Origin: Cloacibacterium sp047601505
GTDB lineage: Bacteria; Bacteroidota; Bacteroidia; Flavobacteriales; Weeksellaceae
Assembly: GCF_047601505.1 (NCBI RefSeq)
Contig: NZ_JASGJD010000001.1
Span: 2,170,001 to 2,234,000, forward strand
Length of the DNA stretch: 64,000 nt
Reading direction: 5' to 3'
Below are positions 43,735 to 52,132 of this stretch, piece after piece (within the stretch, counting starts at the first letter, position 1; every line of letters begins with the position of its first letter). The translations under genes and the position numbers were made by a program. The notes under the pieces are model-generated. The model searched no databases. It was not told where the DNA came from and saw nothing but the letters and a program-made list of their open reading frames with translations.

Positions 43735-43764
43735 CCAGTTAAAAATCTAACTGGCTTTGTTTTT
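43735..43764 (+). terminator. Second, separate intrinsic terminator
   Basis: CCAGTTA/TAACTGG (43735-43741 and 43748-43754) with a 6-nt loop is followed by CTTTGTTTTTT. It lies 47 nt beyond the first terminator. The stop of an 11-codon frame (MRKLIWKNKTS) falls in its left arm, so it may end a tiny independent transcript. Confidence 0.6.
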
Positions 43765-43892
43765 TATCATTTGTGTTTTCCCTTTGTTTTGATGGTGCAA
43801 ATATCATGATTTTTGATGTTTAAGCAAAAAAAACAAATACTCATTACCTACTCATATTTTCATCTTACTGCAAAAAAGTAGCTTACTCTATA

Positions 43893-45335
43893 CTAAATAA
43901 TGTTGAAAAATACATTAGTATCTGTTGTATTTGGAATGTTTAACTTAGAGCGTAGTCTATATTTTTTATTTTGAACGGTTCTAACAGATATAAAAGTATA
44001 ATTTGCAATTTCCTTTGAAGAGAAATTGAGCTTAAGTAAAGCACAAAATTCTAATTCTGACTTTGTAAGTTTAGGAGAAATTTCTAATAACTTTTGTTCG
44101 AAGTCTGGGTATAAATCTAAAAAACGTGGATAGAATTTTTCACTATTTTCTTTTGCCAAATTCATTACTTCGTGTAACAAATCGCTTACTTTAGTTTCCA
44201 GATTTTCTAATTGTTTTTCTTTGTCTATAAGTTCTTTTTCAATTTCTTCTTTTTCCAATTGTTTTCTGCGGAAATTTCGCTGAAAATTGAGAAATAAAAT
44301 GACAGATAAACTGGTTAGTATTGCGAAACTTATAATTAAATATGTTTTTTTTCTATTGTCATCAATTACATCTTGAGATTCTTTTTTAACTTCGTTTACA
44401 AGAGTATTTACCCCATTTAGTTTTTCTTCGTTTTCTTTTTGTAAATTTTCTAAATAGAGTAATTTGTATTTGCTATAACCGGTTTTATCACCTGTTTTTT
44501 TATAAGAATCTTGCATGAGTTCATAAATTGCGGTCATGTAAAAACCATCTTGAACTACATTATTAATATTTTCGGCTTTTTTTAAATATTCTATTGCTTT
44601 TTGGTGCTCTCCTTTTTTGTTATAAACTTCTCCAAGCCCTACATAATTGGAAACATTATAGTTTTTAATTTCAATAGTATCTTGTAAAGCGAGAGATTTG
44701 TTAAAATAATATGCCGCAGAATCTAAATTTAGGTCTAGATATTTTAAGCCAATATTGCCATAACCTTTTACAATTTGCTTTTTCCTCTCTTTAGGATTTT
44801 CTATTTTTTCGTATTCTGGAAGTGTTTTTTTTATATAATAAATTGCCTGATGCCTATTTTCTATATTGGAATATAAATCTGATAAAAACTGAAAATTATT
44901 GGCTTTAATCAAATTTTTATTTTCAAAATTATTTTTTTCAATATATTTTTTTGATTGAAGCAATTTATTTTCGGATTCGCTATAAGCTCCCAGAAAGTTT
45001 AGTGTAATCCCTACTCTATTCATCGCAATAGCTGTAAGCCTTATGTCTTTAGTTTTAGAAGCTTTTTTTTCTAGCTGTCTTGCATATTTATACGCTTTAT
45101 CGTATTGAGCTTGTGTAAAGTAATAGAATGCTTTATTATTAAGTACTTCAAGTTTTGCTTTAATATTATTTTCTTTGTTGGCTTGTTTTTCTAAAGGTAA
45201 AAGTTCTTTATAACCTTTATCCATATCACTTTTCATAAGAGTTTGGTTGTCTCTAATTTTTTGAACCAATATATTTTCCTTTTGTCCAAAAACAAACGAA
45301 TAAAATAATACCATCAATAAAAAATATCTCCTCAT
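43893..45335 (-). CDS. Membrane-tethered TPR protein with C-terminal LuxR-type HTH
   Basis: The product has 480 residues. A signal peptide (1-17) is followed by periplasmic tetratricopeptide repeats (about 60-300, for example YVGLGEVYNKKGEHQKAIEYLKKA as one unit), one transmembrane helix at 331-351, a charged coiled coil (356-400) and a cytoplasmic LuxR-like HTH (422-468, SELEFCALLKLNFSSKEIAN then ISVRTVQNKKYRLRSKL). This is a one-component membrane regulator common in Flavobacteriia. The TPR domain presumably senses a periplasmic partner. The regulon is unknown. It is monocistronic, with no clear terminator. Confidence 0.87.
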   Translation of the reverse strand: MRRYFLLMVLFYSFVFGQKENILVQKIRDNQTLMKSDMDKGYKELLPLEKQANKENNIKAKLEVLNNKAFYYFTQAQYDKAYKYARQLEKKASKTKDIRLTAIAMNRVGITLNFLGAYSESENKLLQSKKYIEKNNFENKNLIKANNFQFLSDLYSNIENRHQAIYYIKKTLPEYEKIENPKERKKQIVKGYGNIGLKYLDLNLDSAAYYFNKSLALQDTIEIKNYNVSNYVGLGEVYNKKGEHQKAIEYLKKAENINNVVQDGFYMTAIYELMQDSYKKTGDKTGYSKYKLLYLENLQKENEEKLNGVNTLVNEVKKESQDVIDDNRKKTYLIISFAILTSLSVILFLNFQRNFRRKQLEKEEIEKELIDKEKQLENLETKVSDLLHEVMNLAKENSEKFYPRFLDLYPDFEQKLLEISPKLTKSELEFCALLKLNFSSKEIANYTFISVRTVQNKKYRLRSKLNIPNTTDTNVFFNII

Positions 45336-45434
45336 TAAATCCCGATTTTCATAGTCAAAGTAGCGTTTTCGGTTGCAAATTAGTAATATAAAACTAAATA
45401 AAAGAGTTTTTGCCCTATAATTTATCTATTAAAT

Positions 45435-45989
45435 TCATTTTGTAAAGCAATCATTTACATGGTCATTCACCATTCCTGTTGCTTGCATGTGAGCATAAAC
45501 CACAGTAGAACCCATGAACTTGAATCCTCTTTTCTTTAAATCTTTAGCTAATTTATCAGAAATTTCTGTGGTAGCCGGAACTTCTTTTAGAGTATTCGGT
45601 TGATTTATAATAGGTTTACCGTCAACAAAAGCCCAAATGTAATTAGAAAAACTTCCAAATTCTTTTTGTACTTCCATAAATTTTTGAGCATTGGTAATGG
45701 TGGCTAAAATCTTGAGTTTGTTTCTCACAATTCCGCTGTTTTGCATTAATTCTTCAATCTTATCATCAGAATATTTAGCTATTTTTTTATAATTAAAGTT
45801 ATCGAAAGCTTTCTTAAAATTTTCTCTTTTTCTAAGAATTGTAATCCAGCTTAATCCTGCTTGGAAACTTTCTAAGATTAAAAACTCAAAAATTGTATCG
45901 TCATCATATACGGGTTTCCCCCATTCTTCATCATGATATTTTTGGTAAAGTTCGTCGTTTCCGCACCATGTGCATCTTATTTTATCCAT
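45435..45989 (-). CDS. tag: DNA-3-methyladenine glycosylase I
   Basis: The product has 184 residues, full length. It excises 3-methyladenine from alkylated DNA. Zinc ligands are Cys6, His19, His177 and Cys181 (IRCTWCGNDELYQKYHDEEWG at the N-terminus and DHVNDCF at the end), as in E. coli Tag. FEFLILESFQAGLSWITILR, with the catalytic/base-contact Glu and Trp, is present, as is KRGFKFMGSTVVYAHMQATGMVNDH. It is monocistronic, divergent from fabI. Confidence 0.96.
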   Translation of the reverse strand: MDKIRCTWCGNDELYQKYHDEEWGKPVYDDDTIFEFLILESFQAGLSWITILRKRENFKKAFDNFNYKKIAKYSDDKIEELMQNSGIVRNKLKILATITNAQKFMEVQKEFGSFSNYIWAFVDGKPIINQPNTLKEVPATTEISDKLAKDLKKRGFKFMGSTVVYAHMQATGMVNDHVNDCFTK

Positions 45990-46094
45990 ATTATCTATTA
46001 CTTTAATTATTTATTTTAATTAACTGATTTTTAAATATTTAAACTTTAATAAAACTTTATGAAATGCTTAACATTTTCTTTGCAATTCAAGGTT

Positions 46095-46102
46095 TAATTT
46101 TG
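46095..46102 (+). promoter_or_regulatory. Candidate -7 box of a small transcript upstream of fabI
   Basis: TAATTTTG is an exact TAnnTTTG match. No TTG lies at the right distance upstream, so this is weak. It would start a transcript about 100 nt long ending at the terminator at 46185-46211. Confidence 0.25.
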
Positions 46103-46184
46103 TATTAGTTAAAAGTACAATATTTTTAACCAATGATTATTACCTTCCTAATAATAGTTATTCATAAAATCAAATTTTGTTTAG

Positions 46185-46211
46185 AAGAACCGAGAAATCG
46201 GTTCTTTTTTT
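46185..46211 (+). terminator. Intrinsic terminator upstream of fabI
   Basis: AAGAACCGA/TCGGTTCTT (46185-46193 and 46198-46206) closes a GAAA tetraloop and is followed by a T-run. No annotated plus-strand gene precedes it: the upstream gene, tag, is on the other strand and divergent. Confidence 0.8.
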
Positions 46212-46233
46212 ATGCGATAAGCAATAATTATTT

Positions 46234-46241
46234 TAAATTTG
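46234..46241 (+). promoter_or_regulatory. -7 box of the fabI promoter
   Basis: TAAATTTG is an exact TAnnTTTG match followed by CCAAAA, 16 nt before the fabI ATG. Because it lies after the terminator, fabI need not be read from the upstream transcript. Confidence 0.45.
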
Positions 46242-46257
46242 CCAAAAATAAATTATT

Positions 46258-47064
46258 ATGTACGGATTACTTAAAGGTAAAAAAGGAATTATTTTCGGTG
46301 CACTAAACGATCAATCTATCGCTTGGAAAGTAGCAGAACGTTGCCACGAAGAAGGTGCTGAATTTATCCTTTCTAACGCTCCTATCGCTATGAGAATGGG
46401 CGAAATAAATGCTTTAGCAGAAAAAACAGGTTCTGAAGTTATTGCTGCAGACGCTACTTCTATGGAAGATTTAGGAAATCTTTTTGATGCTGCTATTGCA
46501 AAATTCGGAAAAATTGATTTTATCTTACATTCTATCGGGATGTCTGTAAACGTAAGAAAAGGAAAACATTACACAGATATTAATTATGATTGGTTAGAAA
46601 AAGGTTGGGATGTATCTGCCGTTTCTTTCCACAAAGTAATGAAAACAGCTTGGGAAAAAGATTGTATGAATGAATGGGGTTCTATCCTTGCACTTACATA
46701 TATCGCTGCACAGCGTACTTTCCCGGATTATAACGATATGGGAGATAACAAATCTTACCTAGAATCTATCGCAAGATCTTTCGGTTATTATTGGGGAGAG
46801 AAAAAAGTAAGAGTAAATACAATTTCTCAATCTCCTACCGTAACTACTGCTGGTTCTGGAGTAAAAGGTTTTGGTGGTTTTATGGGCTTTGCAGAAGATA
46901 TGTCTCCTCTAGGAAACGCTTCGGCTTTGGATTGCGCCAACTATTGTATTGCTATGTTCTCAGATTTAACAAAGAAAGTTACCATGCAGAATTTATTTAA
47001 CGATGGTGGTTTCAGCAATACCGGAGTTTCTCAAAAAGTGGTAGATAAATATAATGGAGAATAA
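46258..47064 (+). CDS. fabI: Enoyl-[acyl-carrier-protein] reductase (NADH), FabI
   Basis: The product has 268 residues. It catalyses the last reduction of each fatty-acid elongation cycle. It is an atypical short-chain reductase: cofactor loop IIFGALNDQSIAW (11-23), AADATSMEDL, ILHSIGMSVNVRK, and the catalytic Tyr148 and Tyr158-x6-Lys165 (DYNDMGDNK). The substrate-binding loop reads TAGSGVKGFGGFMGFAE. It has its own -7 box 16 nt upstream and a shared terminator downstream. It is the usual target of triclosan-type inhibitors. Confidence 0.95.
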   Translation: MYGLLKGKKGIIFGALNDQSIAWKVAERCHEEGAEFILSNAPIAMRMGEINALAEKTGSEVIAADATSMEDLGNLFDAAIAKFGKIDFILHSIGMSVNVRKGKHYTDINYDWLEKGWDVSAVSFHKVMKTAWEKDCMNEWGSILALTYIAAQRTFPDYNDMGDNKSYLESIARSFGYYWGEKKVRVNTISQSPTVTTAGSGVKGFGGFMGFAEDMSPLGNASALDCANYCIAMFSDLTKKVTMQNLFNDGGFSNTGVSQKVVDKYNGE

Positions 47065-47087
47065 TTTTCCTCAAAATATATAAACCA

Positions 47088-47119
47088 AAAACCATTCAAG
47101 AAAATTGAATGGTTTTTTT
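47088..47119. terminator. Bidirectional intrinsic terminator between fabI and the M28 peptidase gene
   Basis: AAACCATTCAA/TTGAATGGTTT (47089-47099 and 47105-47115) with a 5-nt loop is followed by a T-run on the plus strand and preceded by A. Confidence 0.85.
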
Positions 47120-47125
47120 ATGTTT

Positions 47126-48466
47126 TTATTTGACGCTAGGAATTACGATAAGGCTTTCGTTTCCTGAGCTGTTTACCGCTTGTACTGCAAAGAAATAATT
47201 ATCTTTAGAATAAGGCAGTTTTATAGCATTTTCTTGGGTGAAAAATTTTTTTTGCCAAGTAGAAGAATCTGTTTCTCTCATTAAGACATAATAACCAGCA
47301 ACGCTGCCATTTTTTGGTTTTTCCCAATGAATTGTGGTGAAATTGGTTAATTCTTTTACCTCCATCTTTACATTTTCGGGTTTTGATGGCGCTTTAGCTA
47401 AATTTGCTAAAACCGAAACGTTAACTCCGACATTTTTCTTGAAATATTCAAAATCCATAAATTCTGGTAAATCTCCAAACTGCTTGCCATTTTCTTTTCG
47501 GATGTCTTGATGTTGGTGGTCGTAATTTTCATTAAATTCGGTTAATCTAACCGCCGCAAAACCTTGATTTACAAACGAAGTGTGGTCGCCACCTCGTAGA
47601 AATCTATCATTTCTATAGATTAATTTCACTTCTAAATTATCTACATATCGTTCTCCTATTTCTTTAATATATCTTGCCAATTGTCTGGCTTCGCCATCAT
47701 TTTCTAAACCTAAATTTCTAATGCTTTGTGCCTTTTTGTCTAATTCAAATTGCGGTAAACCTTCGGAAAAAACTCTTAATTGATTGGCATTGATTAAATT
47801 GGTTTCACTGGTTAAATTATTCCCAATCATATCATTATTCAGCAAAGCTTCTAACTGCCAATTTTCCGTTTTTGCTTTTTCGGCAAGCATTTTTGCACCT
47901 AGTAAACTTTGTTCTTCTCCCGAAAATGCTACAAAAACAATTGTTGCAGGAAATTTTGACTTACTTAAAATTCTGGCAGATTCTATTACTGCACCTACTC
48001 CGCTTCCGTCATCATTAGCTCCAGGTGCGAAATCTTTAGCATTCATAACATCCGAAACTCTGGAATCAAGATGTCCGCCAATCATAAAAATTCTTTTATC
48101 ATTAGGGTCTGTGCCTTTTAAAATAGCAATTGCATTTCCTAAATCTGTTGGATGACTGATTCTTTTTCCGTCTGGTTGAATGGTTTGATTTTGAAGAAAA
48201 ACTTCCATTCTTCCATCTGCATTTTTAGCATAATTTCTAAATTTTGAAAGCACCCAATTTCTGGCAGCTCCAACTCCTTTTTTAGCATCTGTAGTAGAAC
48301 TCATGGTATGACGAGTGCCAAAACTTATCAATTTATTGATGTGAGATTTTAATGAATCAGAACTTATTTCAGAAACATAATTTGCAATTTCGGCGTCTCT
48401 AGAAACGGTTTGTTGCGCAAAGAAACTCGCTGGAATTAGTAATAAGGTGAATAGTAATTTTTTCAT
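47126..48466 (-). CDS. M28-family zinc aminopeptidase, exported, with FN3-like domain
   Basis: The product has 446 residues. A signal peptide (1-17, ending SFFAQ) precedes a di-zinc M28 domain with GGHLDSRV (His and Asp ligands), APGANDDGSGVGA (bridging Asp), FVAFSGEEQSLLGA (catalytic Glu plus ligand), LNNDMIGN and GGDHTSFVNQGF (His ligand). The last 90 residues (PSKPENVKMEVKELTNFTTI onward) look like a fibronectin type III module. It acts outside the cytoplasm on peptide N-termini. The set of ligands is complete, so it should be active. Confidence 0.92.
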   Translation of the reverse strand: MKKLLFTLLLIPASFFAQQTVSRDAEIANYVSEISSDSLKSHINKLISFGTRHTMSSTTDAKKGVGAARNWVLSKFRNYAKNADGRMEVFLQNQTIQPDGKRISHPTDLGNAIAILKGTDPNDKRIFMIGGHLDSRVSDVMNAKDFAPGANDDGSGVGAVIESARILSKSKFPATIVFVAFSGEEQSLLGAKMLAEKAKTENWQLEALLNNDMIGNNLTSETNLINANQLRVFSEGLPQFELDKKAQSIRNLGLENDGEARQLARYIKEIGERYVDNLEVKLIYRNDRFLRGGDHTSFVNQGFAAVRLTEFNENYDHQHQDIRKENGKQFGDLPEFMDFEYFKKNVGVNVSVLANLAKAPSKPENVKMEVKELTNFTTIHWEKPKNGSVAGYYVLMRETDSSTWQKKFFTQENAIKLPYSKDNYFFAVQAVNSSGNESLIVIPSVK

Positions 48467-48489
48467 ATCAAATTTTATGTTGGTGATTT

Positions 48490-49521
48490 TTATTTCAATT
48501 TCAATATTTCATTACAAAAATTTTCGACTACGGCGTTGTAGGTAGCCCAAGAAGTGATGATTCTGATGGCAGATTTCTCATCATTTATTTTCTTCCAAAT
48601 GTAGAAATCAAAATGTTCTGAAAGTTTCTCAATTTTAGAATTTTCAAGAATTGGAAAAATTTGATTGGTATCTGTTTCTGCAAGAAATTCGGCCTCTATT
48701 TCTTTGAAAGCTTCTTTTATTTTCATGGCTTGTGTATTGGCATGTTTAGCCAAATCCCAGTATAAATCATCTTTTAATAACTCTTGAAACTGAATTCCCA
48801 GCAATCTTCCTTTTGCTAACATTGCTCCTTTTTGCTTGAGATGAAACCCAAATTCTTCTTGCAAAACTTTATTATTAATTACGATGGCTTCACCTAATAA
48901 AGCACCGTTTTTGGTTCCGCCGAGATAATACACATCAGTTAATTTTGCAATATCTTCCCAAGTGATATTATTACTTTGTGCAGTGAGCGCGTGTCCTAAT
49001 CTGGCTCCGTCCATAAAAAGGTAAAGATTTTTTTCTTTACAAAATTGAGATAATTCTTCTAGCTCCTTTTTGGTGTAAATTGTTCCAACTTCTGTAGAAT
49101 TGGAGATATAAACCAACTTTTGCTTCACCTGATGCGGAATATTGGTATGAACATCTAAAATGCTTTGAATATCTTTTGGTCTTAACTTTCCGTCTAACGT
49201 TTCTACACCATGAACTTTGTGTCCTGTTGCTTCTATTGCGCCTGTTTCGTTGGTGAAAATGTGACCAGTATGCGCAGAAATTACACTTTCGTGAGGCTTT
49301 AGAATACTCGAAATTATGATTAAATTGGCTTGAGTTCCGCCATTTACAAAATGAACTTTAGAATCTGGCGAATTAGATTTTTCTTTGATAATATTTGCTG
49401 CGTTTTCAGAGTAAATATCTAATCCATAACCGTTTTGTTGGTCTAAATTATATTTTGATAAAGCTTCTAAAATTTTGGGGTGACAACCTTCGGAATAATC
49501 ATTTTTAAAAGAAAATTTCAT
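48490..49521 (-). CDS. Low-specificity threonine aldolase / beta-eliminating lyase
   Basis: The product has 343 residues, a PLP fold-type I enzyme. FVNGGTQANLIIIS binds the cofactor phosphate, ISAHTGHIFTNETGAIEATGHK is the substrate-side motif typical of threonine aldolases, LFMDGARLGHAL carries the cofactor Asp and YYLGGTKNGALLGEA carries the PLP lysine Lys204. It would cleave threonine or allo-threonine to glycine and acetaldehyde. Stereospecificity (LtaE type) is not readable. It is the first minus-strand gene left of rpoD, divergent from it. Confidence 0.9.
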   Translation of the reverse strand: MKFSFKNDYSEGCHPKILEALSKYNLDQQNGYGLDIYSENAANIIKEKSNSPDSKVHFVNGGTQANLIIISSILKPHESVISAHTGHIFTNETGAIEATGHKVHGVETLDGKLRPKDIQSILDVHTNIPHQVKQKLVYISNSTEVGTIYTKKELEELSQFCKEKNLYLFMDGARLGHALTAQSNNITWEDIAKLTDVYYLGGTKNGALLGEAIVINNKVLQEEFGFHLKQKGAMLAKGRLLGIQFQELLKDDLYWDLAKHANTQAMKIKEAFKEIEAEFLAETDTNQIFPILENSKIEKLSEHFDFYIWKKINDEKSAIRIITSWATYNAVVENFCNEILKLK

Positions 49522-49651
49522 TTTTTACGTTTCAATAAAGATTTATAAAATTAGTACTAAACAAAGGTAGAAATTATTAATTAAAAAAAATATTATAGAA
49601 TTTTTAAATCAATTGTAACCTTTTAATATAAAAAATCGTATAATAATATAG

Positions 49652-49669
49652 AACTCTAGATAGAGAGTT
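49652..49669 (+). promoter_or_regulatory. Short hairpin immediately before the rpoD start
   Basis: AACTCT/AGAGTT (49652-49657 and 49664-49669) with a 6-nt loop ends 10 nt before the rpoD ATG. It could hinder or mark the ribosome-binding region. The stem is only 6 bp. Confidence 0.25.
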
Positions 49670-49679
49670 AGAATAGAAT

Positions 49680-50546
49680 ATGAGACAGCTTAAAATAACA
49701 AAACAAGTTACCAATAGAGAAACTGCTTCTCTAGACAAGTACTTACAAGAAATTGGTAAAGTAGAACTCATCACCGCAGATGAAGAAGTAGATTTAGCTC
49801 AAAGAATCCGAAACGGAGACAGAGCAGCTCTAGAAAAATTAATTAAAGCCAATCTGCGTTTCGTGGTTTCAGTTTCTAAACAATACCAAAATCAAGGTTT
49901 ATCTCTTCCGGATTTAATTAATGAAGGAAACTTAGGACTCATGAAAGCTGCTAAAAGGTATGATGAAACCAGAGGTTTCAAATTTATTTCGTACGCAGTT
50001 TGGTGGATTAGACAATCTATTTTGCAAGCTTTGGCAGAACAATCTAGAATTGTAAGATTACCGTTGAACAAAATTGGTTCTATCAACAAAATTAACAAAG
50101 CTTATGCTCACTTAGAACAAGAAAACGAAAGACCACCTTCACCAGAAGAATTGGCAGAAGTTCTAGACATGAGCGAAGAAGACATTAAAGAATCTATGAA
50201 AAACTCTGGTCGTCATTTATCAATGGATGCACCATTAGTTGAAGGAGAAGATTCTAACTTGTACGACGTATTACGTTCTGGAGAATCACCAAGTCCAGAT
50301 AAAGATTTAATGCTAGAATCTCTTCAAATTGAGATTGAAAGAGCATTGCAAACGCTTACTCCAAGAGAAGCAGATTTGGTAAGATTATATTTCGGATTAA
50401 ACGGAAAACATCCTATGACTCTTGAAGAAATCGGCGAAACATTTGATTTAACAAGAGAAAGAGTAAGACAAATTAAAGAAAAAGCAATTAAGAGATTGAA
50501 ACACAACTCTAGAAGCAAAATCTTGAAATCTTACCTTGGTAAATAA
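49680..50546 (+). CDS. rpoD: Primary RNA polymerase sigma factor RpoD/SigA (Bacteroidota short form)
   Basis: The product has 288 residues. Region 1.1 and the non-conserved insert are absent, as is normal for the primary sigma factor of this phylum. Region 1.2 starts DKYLQEIGKVELITADEE. Region 2 is LIKANLRFVVSVSKQYQNQG, GNLGLMKAAKRYDETRGFKF and SYAVWWIRQSI. Region 3 is QENERPPSPEELAEVL and region 4 is LTLEEIGETFDLTRERVRQIKEKAIKRL (with M for L at one position here). It directs transcription from TTG-N19-TAnnTTTG promoters, many of which are visible in this window. It ends in a strong terminator. Confidence 0.96.
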   Translation: MRQLKITKQVTNRETASLDKYLQEIGKVELITADEEVDLAQRIRNGDRAALEKLIKANLRFVVSVSKQYQNQGLSLPDLINEGNLGLMKAAKRYDETRGFKFISYAVWWIRQSILQALAEQSRIVRLPLNKIGSINKINKAYAHLEQENERPPSPEELAEVLDMSEEDIKESMKNSGRHLSMDAPLVEGEDSNLYDVLRSGESPSPDKDLMLESLQIEIERALQTLTPREADLVRLYFGLNGKHPMTLEEIGETFDLTRERVRQIKEKAIKRLKHNSRSKILKSYLGK

Positions 50547-50582
50547 TTCTGCTGTGGGCAATTCTGCTATCAGCAAAAAAGC

Positions 50583-50611
50583 AAAAAGATAGCGAAAGCT
50601 ATCTTTTTTTT
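50583..50611 (+). terminator. Intrinsic terminator of rpoD
   Basis: AAAAAGATAGC/GCTATCTTTTT with a GAAA tetraloop (50583-50593 and 50598-50608) is followed by more T. Confidence 0.88.
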
Positions 50612-50668
50612 GTTTATATAAACTAAAGAAATTGAGATAAATAATATTGTAAAAAGTAAAAATTTTAA

Positions 50669-51319
50669 ATGAAAACAAAACTTATTGCACCATCTGTTTT
50701 AGCTGCAGATTTTGGTAATTTACAGCGCGATATAGAAATGGTGAACAATTCTTCAGCAGATTGGTTTCACGTAGATGTAATGGATGGCAGATTTGTTCCG
50801 AATATTTCTTTCGGATTCCCGGTGATGAATGCCATTCAAAAACACGCCAAAAAATTCATCGATGTACATTTGATGATTGTAGAACCAGAAAAATATGTAG
50901 AAGAATTCATCAATTATGGCGCAGATTTGGTTTCGGTGCATTATGAAGCGTGTACACATCTTCACAGAACCGTTAATTTTATTCAAGATAAAGGAGCAAA
51001 AGCTGGCGTTGTACTTAATCCTTCTACTCCAGTTTGGGTTTTAGAAGACATCATTGCAGAAGTAGATTTGGTACTTCTAATGAGTGTAAATCCTGGTTTT
51101 GGTGGACAAAAATTTATAGAAAACACTTACAAAAAAATCAGAGAAACCAAAGAGTTAATTCTTGAAAATAATTCTACCGCTTTAATTGAAATTGATGGAG
51201 GTGTAAATACAGATAATGCAGCAAAACTTTTTGAAGCTGGTGCAGATGTTTTGGTTGCTGGGAATGCCGTTTTCGCCAGTGAAAATCCTGAAAGAACAAT
51301 AGAACTTTTGAAAGTTTAA
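50669..51319 (+). CDS. rpe: Ribulose-phosphate 3-epimerase
   Basis: The product has 216 residues, a TIM barrel. It interconverts ribulose-5-phosphate and xylulose-5-phosphate in the pentose phosphate pathway. Landmarks are IAPSVLAADFGNLQRDIEMV, WFHVDVMDGRFVPNISFG (catalytic Asp and metal ligands), DVHLMIVEPE with His, VNPGFGGQKFI and LIEIDGGVNTDNA with the second Asp. The next gene starts 14 nt after the stop, so the two are probably cotranscribed. Confidence 0.96.
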   Translation: MKTKLIAPSVLAADFGNLQRDIEMVNNSSADWFHVDVMDGRFVPNISFGFPVMNAIQKHAKKFIDVHLMIVEPEKYVEEFINYGADLVSVHYEACTHLHRTVNFIQDKGAKAGVVLNPSTPVWVLEDIIAEVDLVLLMSVNPGFGGQKFIENTYKKIRETKELILENNSTALIEIDGGVNTDNAAKLFEAGADVLVAGNAVFASENPERTIELLKV

Positions 51320-51333
51320 AAAAAATATAGATA

Positions 51334-51615
51334 TTGGAAACTAATAAATCTTTTTTTGAAAGAATAATAGATGTAATTTCTTGGCTAAAAATAGTTGCTT
51401 CACCTACTCTTTTTGGCATTGCTGTAGGGTTTTTCTTAAAAATCTATTTTAAAAATGATTTAGGAGATTTTCTTTTTGGATTTTTTATTGTTTTCGGAAT
51501 TATATTTGGGATATACTTAGCAAATAGAATGTCAAAAAAATATGGCGCTACAAATTTTATTTCAAAAGTAGATGCTTCACCTGATATTGACGAGTTTATC
51601 AAAGATAAAAAGTAA
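51334..51615 (+). CDS. Small two-helix membrane protein, function unknown
   Basis: The product has 93 residues, starting from TTG; no ATG is available before the first helix. Two transmembrane helices are visible: about 18-36 (LKIVASPTLFGIAVGFFLK) and 43-64 (LGDFLFGFFIVFGIIFGIYL). The tail is short and charged. I do not recognise a family, although similar small proteins follow rpe in relatives. It shares the rpe transcript and ends in a bidirectional terminator. Confidence 0.7.
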   Translation: METNKSFFERIIDVISWLKIVASPTLFGIAVGFFLKIYFKNDLGDFLFGFFIVFGIIFGIYLANRMSKKYGATNFISKVDASPDIDEFIKDKK

Positions 51616-51643
51616 AAGTTCGAGAAATCTCTCGAACTTTTTT
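51614..51643. terminator. Bidirectional intrinsic terminator
   Basis: AAAAGTTCGAGA/TCTCGAACTTTT (51614-51625 and 51630-51641) with a 4-nt loop. It is shared by the small membrane protein gene and the convergent ndk. Confidence 0.88.
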
Positions 51644-51664
51644 GTTATTATTTAGGAAAAATAA

Positions 51665-52084
51665 TTAAAAAATCTCTCTTCCAGAAAAATGAAATTGAGC
51701 TTCAATAAGAGCATTTTCGTTAGAATCTGAACCATGTACAGCATTTTCTCCAACACTTCTCGCATATTTTTTTCTGATAGTGCCTTCTTCCGCATCAGCA
51801 GGATTGGTAGCACCAATTAATTTTCTAAAATCTTCTACTGCATTATCTTTTTCTAAAACAGCTGCTACAATTGGCCCTGAAGACATGAAATTTACCAATT
51901 CTCCATAAAAAGGTCTTTCGGCATGAACTTCATAAAATTTCTTAGCATCAGCTTCTGTAAGTTGAGTTAATTTAAGTGCTTTGAACTTAAAACCCGCATC
52001 AGCAATCATTTTTAAGATTGCTCCAATGTGCCCATCAGCTACAGCATCTGGCTTAATCATCGTAAATGTAATGTTACTTATCAT
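51665..52084 (-). CDS. ndk: Nucleoside diphosphate kinase
   Basis: The product has 139 residues from the ATG at 52084. A longer frame starting at 52150 runs through the promoter and is rejected. It transfers the gamma phosphate among nucleoside triphosphates through phospho-His117 (NAVHGSDS). FTMIKPDAV, RPFYGELVNFMSSGP and GTIRKKYA are all family motifs. It is transcribed from a minus-strand promoter (52104-52111) that interlocks with a plus-strand promoter. Confidence 0.96.
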   Translation of the reverse strand: MISNITFTMIKPDAVADGHIGAILKMIADAGFKFKALKLTQLTEADAKKFYEVHAERPFYGELVNFMSSGPIVAAVLEKDNAVEDFRKLIGATNPADAEEGTIRKKYARSVGENAVHGSDSNENALIEAQFHFSGREIF

Positions 52085-52100
52085 TTTTTTTAATATTTTT

Positions 52101-52132
52101 TTGCAAATGTATAATATTTTTTTGTACTTTTG
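52101..52132 (+). promoter_or_regulatory. Divergent promoter of a short plus-strand transcript
   Basis: TTG at 52101-52103, a 21-nt spacer and TACTTTTG at 52125-52132. TTTGCAAATGTA (52100-52111) and TACTTTTGCAAA (52125-52136) form an inverted repeat with 11 of 12 bases matching, so each promoter's -7 region holds the other's -33 element. Confidence 0.5.
52104..52132 (-). promoter_or_regulatory. ndk promoter, interlocked with a divergent promoter
   Basis: On the minus strand, TTTG at 52132-52129, a 21-nt spacer and TACATTTG (52111-52104). The TTTGCAAA following this -7 box contains the -33 TTG of the plus-strand promoter. Confidence 0.5.

Noticed and set aside
46132..46306. Plus-strand frame starting MIITFLIIVIHK and running into fabI
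   Set aside because: It crosses the terminator and the fabI promoter and overlaps fabI out of frame. The apparent hydrophobic start is probably AT bias.
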